Assembly: GCF_037176765.1 (NCBI RefSeq)
Contig: NC_090021.1
Span: forward strand, 31,922,229 to 31,986,228
Length of the DNA stretch: 64,000 bases
Origin: Anolis sagrei
Taxonomy: Eukaryota; Chordata; Lepidosauria; Squamata; Anolidae
Reading direction: 5' to 3'
Under the pieces are notes generated by a model that worked only from the letters and a program-made list of their open reading frames with translations, was not told where the DNA came from and did not search any database. The position numbers and the translations under genes are program-made. Position 1 is the first letter of the stretch; the number at the start of each line of letters is the position of its first letter. This document shows, piece after piece, positions 1 through 9,800 of this stretch.

Positions 1-403
1 ATTTAGGAATACCACAAAGTGTTCATTGCTATCCTTTCTTCATTACACATCTTGCAAAAGTTACCTTTGTGGATCAAAATTTCAGAGTCCTCCAACCAGC
101 ATAGCCACTGTAATGCAAAAAAACAGTTTCTCCGAGCTCTGTTCATTAATCCCACTCTGATTGAATCAGTTGTTTTATTTAAATTTTCTCCTCCCCAGCC
201 ATGATCATGTCACCAGCATGTGTACTCTGACCTGTTTTGCATCACACATTGAGTTGAAAGCCTGTCCATGTGACTTTAATGAGCAACAATTTTTAATGGA
301 CATTAAAACAGCAAATGTTCTCCTGTGTAAGCAGTTTTTAAATAATGCACATTAGGGTAAAAATCTTTACTACATTAACTAGAGGAATATGAGCTGGCAG
401 TGA
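1..403. other. intergenic sequence, nothing identified
   Basis: AT-rich sequence with only short chance ORFs; no repeat family recognised. Confidence 0.5.
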
Positions 404-450
404 GTGATAAGGAAAGGGATCTTGGGACTGTGTTGGATCATTCAATTAAG
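404..450 (+). mobile_element. CR1-type LINE fragment
   Basis: Translates as SDKERDLGTVLDHSIK, resembling the EKDLGVLVD motif near the end of CR1 ORF2 (compare 15175-15215). Confidence 0.45.
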
Positions 451-547
451 GGCTTGCAGCTTTTTTAAAATGTAGGAGAAGCCATTCATTTGGGAATTAC
501 TTTCTGTAGTAGCAGAAAACAAATTTGCTTCGACTTGTACATAGTAG

Positions 548-860
548 CACTCAGAGGCGGCCCTAGGTAATTTTCAATGGTAAGCAAGCAGCATTTTGAT
601 GCCCCCCCCCCCAACCAATCACTGATATATATTTTCTGTTCGTCATGGGAGTTCTGTGTGCCATATTTGGTTCAATTCCATCATTGGTGGAGTTCAGAAT
701 GCTCTTTGATTGTAGGTGAACTATACATCCTAGTAACTACAACTCGCATATGTCAAGGTCTATTTTCCCCCAAGAGCACCTCAAGACCGCCCCTGGGCAA
801 AATCAACTATACTGCAAATACTTACTTTGCGCAATGGGTTGAGGCACCCCTGGTAGCACT
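548..860. mobile_element. nonautonomous DNA transposon
   Basis: Shares internal blocks with the hAT-like elements at 39214-39845 and 45497-46205 but has different ends (GCGGCCCTAGG on the left, GGCACCCCTGG on the right). Contains a C homopolymer at about 602-611. Confidence 0.5.
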
Positions 861-950
861 TCAGACATTTGAAAACAGTGATCATACCACCTCCTACTTT
901 TTTATTTTCCAGGCTAAGCATACCCAACTCCCTCCATAAAATTTTGTTTT
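860..950 (-). mobile_element. CR1 3' region fragment
   Basis: Reverse complement of the CR1 block that reads AGCCTGAAGAAGAG at 5650; here it includes TTTTCCAGGCTAAGCATACC. Confidence 0.65.
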
Positions 951-974
951 CTGACAATTTGTAACTCTGTCACC

Positions 975-1325
975 TTTTTTAGCAAAGCTTTCAACAAGGT
1001 CCTGATATTTTTTTGTTGACAAGCAAGTAAAATGTGAGTTGGATGGCAGTGGTACCTGGATGGAAGCTCCTGTGTCACTTGAGTGGTAACCCTTCTCTAC
1101 AGTATAGGCCTAATGTTGCAGGAGCTATCCAAGGTGCTATAAGATGCATGCTCTTTGATGCTTTTAAGTTTAATATAAAATCTAGACTGGATTCCCTGCC
1201 CCATGATATGGAAACCATCAGTTCCCACTACTAAGTGATGGATTTGTGGCTGGTTCAGGGACCAAACCCAAAGGCTGATCTTCAATGGTGTGTCATTATG
1301 GAATGAAGCGTCATGCAAATGATCC
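975..1325 (+). mobile_element. CR1 ORF2 remnant, interrupted
   Basis: Matches CR1 reverse-transcriptase coding sequence (FSKAFNKV; then the block around CTGGTTCAGGGACCAAACCC at 1250-1269). About 150 bases at 1070-1225 do not fit CR1 and may be an insertion. Confidence 0.5.
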
Positions 1326-1539
1326 TGACTCCAGAGTTTTGGAGAGCCTCTGTAGGCACAGGACAACAAACGAGTGTTTAAGTGAAGCCAGGAGAGCAAA
1401 GTCAATATCTGATGAGTGCAGATGTTTTGTTTTGTTTTTCTCACCCTACTGCAGATCTTCGGAAGTGTTATTTCAGTTGCCCAGAAACGTCTACCCTCCC
1501 TTATATTTAGTTTCAAATTATGCTCTCAAGAGGCAAAAA

Positions 1540-2055
1540 TAAGTAGTCTTCATTAAAAATAACATAGTTGGTTTACTTACAAACTTCAAGTATTCAACAT
1601 ACAAGTGTATTGCTTATAAGTTGAAAGTTTAAACAGTAAGTTCTCTAAGGCATTCAGTTGCAGTCTCTTCTCTGTCTTATGTCTAATGCATACTCTCTTA
1701 ATGCAAACTCAACGCATCCTAAACACAACTGATTATACAATACTTGACTTCTAAAAATGGAGTCTCAGTCTGAATAGTCCCAGACCTGATCACATGGTCT
1801 GCAATCCCTCCCACAACCTCAAACAACATACAGTTAAGGAAAACTGCATACCAGTACACACATATACAATATAGTAATGAATTTGGATTAAATACATAAC
1901 AAATAACTAGTATAGGAGACTATTTCCAACAGCTAGCTTCAACTCTGTTCCTATTCCACCTTTTCACTCCACAGAACGAGTGTAGCTGTGTGCTGAGTTC
2001 ACACACGACACATTGCTACTTGTTTCTTCAATTCCCACTTCTGTTTGGGAACAAT
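1540..2055. mobile_element. possible LTR-type fossil fragment
   Basis: Composition and a TTTACTTACAAACTTC-type edge resemble reverse-oriented LTR regions of squamate retroelements. Family not assigned; looks old and fragmentary. Confidence 0.25.
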
Positions 2056-2062
2056 TGCCAGC

Positions 2063-2128
2063 TGGAGGCTGACCAGTCTTGAGAAACAGATAGCAATGTT
2101 ATCTTAGGAAAGAAGAAACAGACTGCAA
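2063..2128. repeat. left arm of a dispersed inverted repeat
   Basis: About 65 bases matching the reverse complement of 3835-3900 at roughly 88% identity by eye. Confidence 0.7.
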
Positions 2129-2129
2129 G

Positions 2130-2935
2130 AAATAAGAAAGGAAAAATAGAGAAGGATGCCCTCAGGTTCTGGGCAGCAAATTGTGTTTGTCTGGAGGGAA
2201 TGGGGTGCAGGGAAAGGGACAGAGAAAAAAATTGAGGTAGACAGAAAAAAGGCAGAAAACTGCCCCGTTTTACTTGAACTAAAATGGAAAGATGTTGAAG
2301 ACTTTAATTGCAAGTGTTAAACTTCTCCAATCTACAAAGGATTTATTTCACAAAATTGGTCAAGTTTGAGCTCCTGTAAAATCCAAATGCTTTGCCGTGC
2401 ACTGAATTAGTTGAAGTAATAACACATGATTTTCCATCCACACCATTTAAAAGAGCTAAATAATTCATGTATTTTACATTCAGCCTAAGTGCTTTTGTCT
2501 GCCTTACAGAAGGGTACGCAATAAGAAAATCTGTGGCTGAGCATGCATTTTACTTTTACCAAAATTGAAAACTGTCATATTACTTATTAAGAGCAACTAA
2601 GAGGCTTGTGTGAGCCTCACAATTTGTGTGGTTCTAGTGTCCTCGGAACCCAAACACATTAATGTTTATGAAGAGGTAAGCTCCCAGCCTCTCTAATGTC
2701 AACTATCATGTGATATTACCATTATTGTATTATATTGTATTGATCCCCCTCCTCCATTAGTTTACACTTAGAGTATCTTGCCATGGTGCTAAAATGGAAC
2801 AATGAGCAATTTGTTTGAATGAACACAGATGTTTGAATGAATGCAGATGTTGTTTGGAAAAGTAGCTCCTAATAATGTATGCACCCCTTGCAGTATTACA
2901 TATTACTATAATTTACTGTACACTATGTTCTCCTT
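2130..2935. other. intergenic sequence, nothing identified
   Basis: No coding, RNA or repeat family recognised between the inverted-repeat arm and the L2 copy. Confidence 0.45.
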
Positions 2936-2937
2936 CC

Positions 2938-3832
2938 TCCAGGGGGTTACACTCCCCTTGAAGGCGCAGGTTTGCAGCTTGGGAGTGATCCTGGACTCAT
3001 AGCTGAGCCTGGAACCCTAGGTTTCAGCGGTGGCCAGAGGAGCTTTTGCACAGTTAAAACTTGTGTGTCAGCTATGCCCGTACCTTTAAGAAGTCTGACT
3101 TGGCCATGGTGGTTCATGCTCTGGTTACATCCCAAATAGATTATTGCAACACACTCTACGTGGGGTTGCCGCTGAAGACTGCCCGGAAACACCAATTAGT
3201 CCAACACTCGGCAGCCAGGTTGCTCACGGGAATGGGGCACAGGGAGCGCACAACTCCCATTATTCCAGCTCCACTGGCTGCTGATTAGCTTCCGAGCACA
3301 ATTCAAAGTGCTGGTTTTAACCTATAAAACCCTACATGGTTCCGGCCCAGTTTACCTATCTGAACGTATCTTCCCCTATAAATCATCAAGGACTTTAAGA
3401 TCTTCCGGAGAGGCCCTGATCTTGGTCCCACCACCTTCACAGTCGCGCTTGGTGGGGATAAGAGACAGGGCCTTCTCTGTGGTGGCCCCCTGGCTATGGA
3501 ACTCTCTCCCCAATGAGGTTAGGTCCGCCCCTTCCCTCCTGACCTTCAGGAAGAAACTGAAATCCTGGCTTTGGAATCAGGCATTCGCAGATTGCTGGAT
3601 TGAACCGGTAAAGACTAAGAGTTATTGGACCACAATGTTTGGATTGAGCTGAATGATGTTTTTAACTCGGCGAACTGTCTTTATATGTATTTTATAACTT
3701 ATTTATTATGTATGTTGTTTTTAAAATGTTATTTATTGTGTAGCATTGAATTTTTTCTGTTGTTAGCCGTTCTGATTCCCTCCATGGAGGTAGAGAAGAA
3801 CAGGATATAAAAGTTCTAAATAAACAAATAAT
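2938..3832 (+). mobile_element. L2-type LINE, 5'-truncated 3' end
   Basis: Encodes the C-terminal reverse-transcriptase region in more than one frame (QIDYCNTLYVGLPLKTAR, then RDRAFSVVAPWLWNSLPNEV) and ends in a GAGGTAGAGAAGAACAGG hairpin-like tail with TAAATAAACAAATA. Frame shifts show it is dead. Confidence 0.85.
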
Positions 3833-3834
3833 TT

Positions 3835-3900
3835 CTAGCAGTCTTTTTCTTCTTATCTAGGATAACATTGCTATCTATTTCTCAACTGGTCAGCCTCCAG
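3835..3900. repeat. right arm of a dispersed inverted repeat
   Basis: Reverse-complement partner of 2063-2128; begins directly after the L2 tail. Confidence 0.7.
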
Positions 3901-3989
3901 AAAGCAGCTAATTTAACTAATTTACCACACCATAAAAACTTCCAGCAGCATGCGTAAGAATGAGGAAGTACTCCATCAAATACTCAGTG

Positions 3990-4208
3990 TCACAAGTGGA
4001 CAGTGAAGCAGCAACTCCCCATGGCCGGAATCGAGCATACCCTCATGAAGCCGGAAAGCTGGAATGTTAGATTGGCTCTGTGTCTGTCTAAATATTTTGT
4101 CTGTCTAATGGCATTGAATGTTTGCCATGTATTTGTGGATTGTAATCCACCCTGAGTCCCCAGCGGGGTGAGAAGGGAGAAATATAAATACTGTAAATAA
4201 ATAAAGTA
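3990..4208 (+). mobile_element. LINE (L2-like) 3' tail
   Basis: Typical tail: GGATTGTAATCCACCCTGAG, GGGGTGAGAAGGG, then ATAAATACTGTAAATAAATA. Confidence 0.7.
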
Positions 4209-4212
4209 ATAT

Positions 4213-4543
4213 TAGGTAAAGGTAAAGGTTTTCCCCTGACATTAAGTCCAATCGTATCTGACTCTGAGGGTTGTTGCTCATCTCCGTTTCTAAGCCGAAG
4301 AGCCGGCGTTGTCCGTACACACCTCCAAGGTCATGTGGCCTCCATGACTGCATGGAGCACCATTACCTTCCTGCCGGAGCGGTACCTATTGATCTACTCA
4401 CATTTGCATATTTTTGAACTGCAAGCTTGGCAGAAGCTGGACCTAACAGTGGGAGCTCACGCTGCTCCCCAGATTCATGCCTGCGACTTTTCGGTTAGCA
4501 AGTTTAGCTGCTCAGCGGTTTAACCAACTGTGCCACTTGGGCT
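4213..4543 (-). mobile_element. tRNA-derived SINE, near full length
   Basis: Minus-oriented copy of the element seen complete at 60479-60807. The tRNA-like head is at the right end, and the 3' tail (GGTAAAGGTAAAGG on this strand) is at the left. Confidence 0.85.
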
Positions 4544-4611
4544 CCAAAGTATTATTACTATATATTAATATTGTGTGTGTATATATATACACATACATAC
4601 ATTTATATTTA

Positions 4612-5340
4612 TTTATCGTTCAGGAGTGGACCAAACAGTTGTACTGCATTTTTTTAACAAACAAACAAACAAACAAAACACAAACTTTGCAAACTTGGTA
4701 GTTGATTAAATGTCCTTTGACCAGTATCTGGCCACTTGGGAGCGCCTCTGGTGTTGCTGCAAGAAGGTCCTCCATTGTGCATGTAGCAGGGCTCAGGTTG
4801 CATTGCAGCAGGTGGTCTGTAGTTTGCTCTTCTCCACACTCGCATGTTGTGGATTCCACTCTATGGCCCTATTTCTTAAGGTTGGCTCTGCATCTCGTGG
4901 TATGAGCCATTGGTGGCGCAGTGGGTTAAACCCTTGTGCCGGCAGGACTGAAGACTGACAGGTCGCAGGTTCGAATCCGGGGAGAGGCGGATGAGCTCCC
5001 TCTATCAGCTCCAGCTCCTCATGCGGGGACATGAGAGAAGCCTCCCACAAGGATGATAAAAACATCAAATCATCCGGGCGTCCCCTGGGCAACGTCCTTG
5101 CAGACGGCCAATTCTCTCACACCAGGAGTCACTCCTGACACGACAACATCTTGTGGTGCCAGAGCGCAGTCTATTCAGCACCTTCCAAGTCACCCAGTTT
5201 TCTGTGTGCCCCAGGGGGGAGTCTCTCATTTGGTATCAGCCATTGATTGACGTTCTGGGTTTGAGCCTGCCACTTTTGGACTCTCGCTTGCTGAGGTGTT
5301 CCAGCGTGTGTCTCTGTAGATCTTAGAAAACTATTTCTTG
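4612..5340 (-). mobile_element. LINE 3' end interrupted by a SINE
   Basis: The minus strand encodes a zinc-knuckle-like C-terminus (CECGEEQTTDHLLQC). The same sequence, uninterrupted, is at 56455-56940. Family not assigned. Confidence 0.75.
4902..5146 (+). mobile_element. tRNA-derived SINE inside a LINE
   Basis: tRNA-like head with B box GGTTCGAATCC (4969-4979) and a 3' end near TCCTGACACGAC. Flanked by an 11-bp duplication, CATCTCGTGGT / CATCTTGTGGT (4891-4901, 5147-5157). Confidence 0.88.
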
Positions 5341-5430
5341 AAATATATATACACATAATTTATTGATATTAGCAATAAATACATGCCTCTTGAAAAACAT
5401 AGGAATAATTTATTCAGGCTGAGTGTGTAT

Positions 5431-5500
5431 AACAGGCATGGGCAAACTTGGGTCCTCTTGCCAGGTGTTTTGGACTTCAACTCCCACCATTCCTAAGAGA
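5431..5500 (+). mobile_element. hAT MITE fragment
   Basis: Left half of the CAGGCATGGGCAAAC... family (whole copies at 59881-60001 and 38278-38467), running directly into CR1. Confidence 0.7.
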
Positions 5501-6295
5501 GGAATGTAGAACTGTGTCCAATTCTGGGCACCACAATTTAAGAGAGATATTGACAAGCTGGAATGTGTCCAGAGGAGGGCGACTAAAATGATCAAGGGTC
5601 TGGAGAACAAGCCCTATGAGGAGCGGCTTAAGGAGCTGGGCATGTTTAGCCTGAAGAAGAGAAGGCTGAGAGGAGATATGATAGCCATGTATAAATATGT
5701 GAGAGGAAGCCAAAGGGAGGAGGGAGCAAGCTTGTTTTCTCCTTCCCTGGAAACTAAACGTGGAACAATGGCTTCAAACTACAAGAAGGGAGACTCCATC
5801 TGAACATGACAAAAAACTTCCTGTTTTGTTTTTTGTTTTGTTTTGTTTTTTTGTCGTGTCAGGAGTTGCTCCTGTTGTGAGAGAATTGGCTGTCTGCAAG
5901 GACATTGCCCAGGGGACGCCAGGATGATTTGATGTTTTTATCATCCTTGTGGGAGGATTCTCTCATGTCCCCGCATGAGGAGCTGGAGCTGATAGAGGGA
6001 GCTCATCCGCCTCTCCCCGGATTCGAACCTGCAACCTTTCGGTCTTCAATCCTGCCGGCACAGGGGTTTAACCCACTGCGCCACCGGGGGCTCCTTTCCT
6101 GACTGTGAGAGCCGTTCAACAGTGGAACTCTCTGCCCCGGGGTGTGGTGGAGACTCCTTCTTTGGAAGCTTTTAAACAGAGGCTGGATGGCCACCTGTCA
6201 GGGGTGATTTGAATGCAATATTCCTGCTTCTTGGCAGGGGGTTGGACTGGATGGCCCAGGAAGTCTCTTCCAACTCTTTGATTCTATGACTCTTT
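5500..6295 (+). mobile_element. CR1 LINE 3' end interrupted by a SINE
   Basis: Contains CCAGAGGAGGGCGACTAAAA and ends in the CR1-type TTTGATTCTATGACTC. The minus SINE 5824-6094 splits it. Confidence 0.9.
5824..6094 (-). mobile_element. tRNA-derived SINE inside CR1
   Basis: Minus copy with an oligo(T)/TTTTG tail at left and the tRNA-like head at right (B box reverse complement GGATTCGAACC). Flanking duplication (C/T)TTCCTG at 5817-5823 and 6095-6101. Confidence 0.88.
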
Positions 6296-6581
6296 GAGAG
6301 ACCAATATCACCAATGCCTCTTTCCGTTGCAACAGGGGCTTAAATAACCACAGGCCTCGTCCAATTACACCGCCAGTCTGCGTAGTCCTCCTCCGCCGTT
6401 GCCGCGGACTCTTTTCTTTACTGACACCACTCGCGAGCGCGAGCGCGAGGAAGCTAGATCCGGCTACGCTGCCGGCGCGGAGGGATCCCACCCCGTGGGC
6501 GGAGAGCGTAGGAGGCAGGAACGGAGCGAGAGAGGGGCGGGGGAAGGGGAGGAGGAGGGGGCGGAGGAAACAGGCACCAAC

Positions 6582-6599
6582 ATGGCGGCTCCGTCTTAA
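6582..6599 (+). CDS. short upstream ORF in the RCOR3 5' UTR
   Basis: Five-codon ORF (MAAPS, then TAA) whose ATG is embedded in the YY1-type motif. It ends 75 nt before the RCOR3 start codon. It matters only if transcription starts upstream of 6582; it could then tune initiation at 6675. Confidence 0.35.
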   Translation: MAAPS

Positions 6600-6674
6600 C
6601 TTTCCCCCTTTCGGCAGAGCGCTGCCGCCTCCCTCCCTCCCTCCGTCCCTCCGAGGCCTGCCTCAGCCGCCGTC

Positions 6675-6873
6675 ATGCCGGGCATGATGGAAAAGGGAGC
6701 CGAGCTGCTGGGGGCCGCCAAGAGCAGGGCAGGCCCCAACGGCACCAAGAACGGAGCAGCAGGAGGCGGAGGAGGAGGCGCAGGCAGCCCCGGCTCCAAC
6801 GGGCACTTCTCCGAGCCTGAAGCGGGCGGCGGTACTGGCGGAGGAGGAGGAGGGGACAGCGGCGACGAGCATG
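6675..6873 (+). CDS. RCOR3: RCOR3 coding exon 1
   Basis: Codons 1-66 plus one base. Start chosen because [13 protein letters not shown] matches the family N-terminus. The rest is Gly/Ala-rich with two glycine runs, then acidic SGDEH. Donor CATG|GTGCGG. Confidence 0.93.
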
Positions 6874-9800
6874 GTGCGGCTCCCCCTCTCTCTCTCCGCC
6901 TTTTCCCTCAGAGGGTCGGGTTGGGCCTAGCCGTGGCAAAGAGGGAAGGGGCGAGGCGGGAGCGCGCCCCGCTTGGCTCTCCCCCGCGTGGGCGCGCATC
7001 GCCCACCTCTCCATCCATCAGGTGGAGAAGGGAGGTGCTCTTTGGCACCCTGGCCACACGTGTCAGTCTCAAACGCGGGATGGATTTACCTTCGAGGTGC
7101 ATGTGGGCCTCATACAATATATTACATTACCTATAACCCAGGATTTGCCTCTGAGGTGTCTGTGGACCTGATGTTATATTATCTATAATCCAGGATTTAC
7201 CTTTGAGATGTCTGTGCGCCTGATACTATATTATCTATAATCCAAGATTGTGTATGGACCTGATACTATATTATCTATAATCCAGGATTGTGTATGGACT
7301 TGATATTATATCATCTATAACCCAGGATTTGCCTTTGAGTTGTCTGTCGGCCTGATACTATAATATCTATAATCCAGGATTGTGTATGGACCTGATATTA
7401 TATTATCTATAACCCAGGATTTGTCTCTGAGGTGTCTGTGGGCCTGATATTATATTATCTATAATCCAGGATTGTGTATGGACCTGATATTATAAACCCA
7501 GGATTTGCCTTTGAGGTTTGTGTGGGCCTCAAACAATATATTATAATATCTATAACCCAGGATTTGCCCTCAAGGTGTCTATGGGCCTGATACAATATAT
7601 TACATTATCTATAACACAGGATTTGCCTTCAAGGTGTCTGTGGACCTAATATTATATTATCTATAACTCAGGCTTTTCCTTTGAGGTGTCTATGAGCCTC
7701 ATACAATATATTATCTGTAAACTGGGATTTGCCTTCAAGGTGTTTGTGACCTGATATATTATTATTTATAATCCAGGATTTTCCTTTGAGGTGTTTATCA
7801 GCCTCATACAATATATTATATTATGTATAACTTAAGACATACCTTTGATGTCAGTGGATCTGATATGTTATCTATAACACAGGATTTGCCTTTGAGGTGT
7901 CTGTGGGCCTTATACAATATATTATCTATAACCCAGGACTTGCCATCGAGGTGTCTGTGGGCCTCATACAATTTATTATATTATCTATAATCCAAGTTTT
8001 GACTTTGAGGTGTCTGAGGGCCTGATATTGTATTATCTATAAGCCAGGATTTGCCTTTGAGGTGTCTGTGAGCCTCATACAATATATTATATATTACTTA
8101 TAGCCCAGGATTTGCCTTTGATGTGTCAATGGACCTCATATTATATTATCTGTAACCCGAGATTTTCCCTTTAGGTGTCTGTGGACCTGATACAAAATAT
8201 TATAGTCTCTATAACCCAGGATTGGCCTTTGGGGTGTCTGTGGGCCTGATGCAATATATTATCTATAACTCAGGATTTGTCTTTGAGATGTCTATGGACC
8301 TGATATTATATTATCTATAACACAGGATTTACCTTGAGGTGTCTGTGGGCCTCATACAATATATTATAATATCTATAACCCAGGATTTGCCTTTGAGGTG
8401 TCTGATGGGCCCATACAATATATTATAATATCTATAACCCAGGATTTGCCTTTGAGGTGTCTGATGGGCCCATACAAAATATTATCTATAACCCAGGATT
8501 TTCCCTATAGGTGTTGGTGGGCCTGATACTGTGGGGTGGGATTTTACAACCCTCTGACCACTCAAAAAAAATTCTGCTGGACGGTTCTTTGCAGACACAA
8601 TGTTATCTGCAATGGAAGATTGCTTTGCGGTGTCCACTGCCATGGAATACGCCCTTAGATAGAGACCTTTCCAATGTTCGATCTGATTTGGTGCGAAATG
8701 AGCACCATACATGCTCTAGTCTCAGTTTCACAAACTTCATCGCTTCCAACTCCTTGTTAAACCAAGGAGTTGATATAGCTCTGCCATGTGAAATGGAACA
8801 TTCCAGAGTGATCATGTCTGTTGCCCTAGTCATCTCCTTATTCCAGAGAGTGACCAGAGCACCAACAGGATCACCTACCGAGGTGGTGGGAAATCTTTGG
8901 AAATCACCCAAGAGCTGTCAGGAATCCTCCTGGATCCATAAGCCTCCTGGGGCAGACCATTCTAATTGGTCTTCCACCCCTGAGGCAGTTAGGGGGCACA
9001 ATAAGTCTAAACTTGACCAGGTGATGGTTGGTCCATGGCAACGGAGTGATGGTCAGCTCCACCACACCACCACCTTCCTCCCATCCTTGACAGAAAAACA
9101 AATCCAATGTATGTCCAGCTCTGTGAGTAGGGACAGATATCACTTAGGACAGCCCCATGATTGCCAAGACTTTAATGCAAAGACTGGTATGTTGGTTGAA
9201 TTCCCAAATAAAGAGAAGATCGAGCTCAATACTGTGATTCTAGTTATATTTTAATGGTTCTGGCAGCTCCATATAATAGACCAAGATTTTTAGATCAGGT
9301 TAAACAGTGTGATTCTGGTTATATTATTTAATGGTTCTGGCAACCGCATATAATAGGCCAGGACTTTAATTCAAAGACTGGTTGGAATCTGATGTAAAGA
9401 GAAAAATAGGTTCAGCCCTGTGGTTCTGGTTATTTAATGGTCCATAAGACCCCATGCATCAGTGCCTACTAGCATTGCAGAGGTCCTTTGAATTGTGGTG
9501 CTGCCTGGTTTGTAAGGTGGGTCTGTGTGAGGGACATTTGGGACTGTGGAAATGGTACACTCTTCACTGCCCACACCTGCCAAGGAACCTGTTATTTTGC
9601 ACATCTAAAGGGATTTCCCTGAATGGTGTTTGCATGCAGGTCTTTCTGTCTGGTTTGTCCGTGAAAGTGCAGCGCTTTCTATCTTTTTCTGTCTGGCTTT
9701 TTTATTTGGTAGAGGTGCACCAGAGTGCATGTACTCATGTAACATGGTGCAGTTCTAGTAGGGTAAAGTGAAGGGTCCGTTTCTCTAGGAATGTGCGGAT

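Larger units (their letters stand above)
6340..7080 (+). promoter_or_regulatory. RCOR3: RCOR3 CpG-island promoter and 5' UTR
   Basis: CpG-dense, GC-rich sequence rises abruptly after the CR1 tail ending near 6295 and falls off soon after exon 1. It holds GC-box-like stretches and a YY1-type AACATGGCGGC motif at 6579-6589, consistent with a TATA-less housekeeping promoter. The exact transcription start cannot be read from the sequence. Confidence 0.75.

Noticed and set aside
7084-8530. CRISPR-like array
   Set aside because: Units are contiguous and diverged without unique spacers, and the host is a vertebrate.
8511-9254. 247-codon plus-strand ORF
   Set aside because: It is the antisense of an L2 endonuclease/ORF2 fragment that reads meaningfully only on the minus strand.
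9454-9771. 105-codon ORF in RCOR3 intron 1
   Set aside because: No recognisable domain or splice context; length is within chance for this composition.
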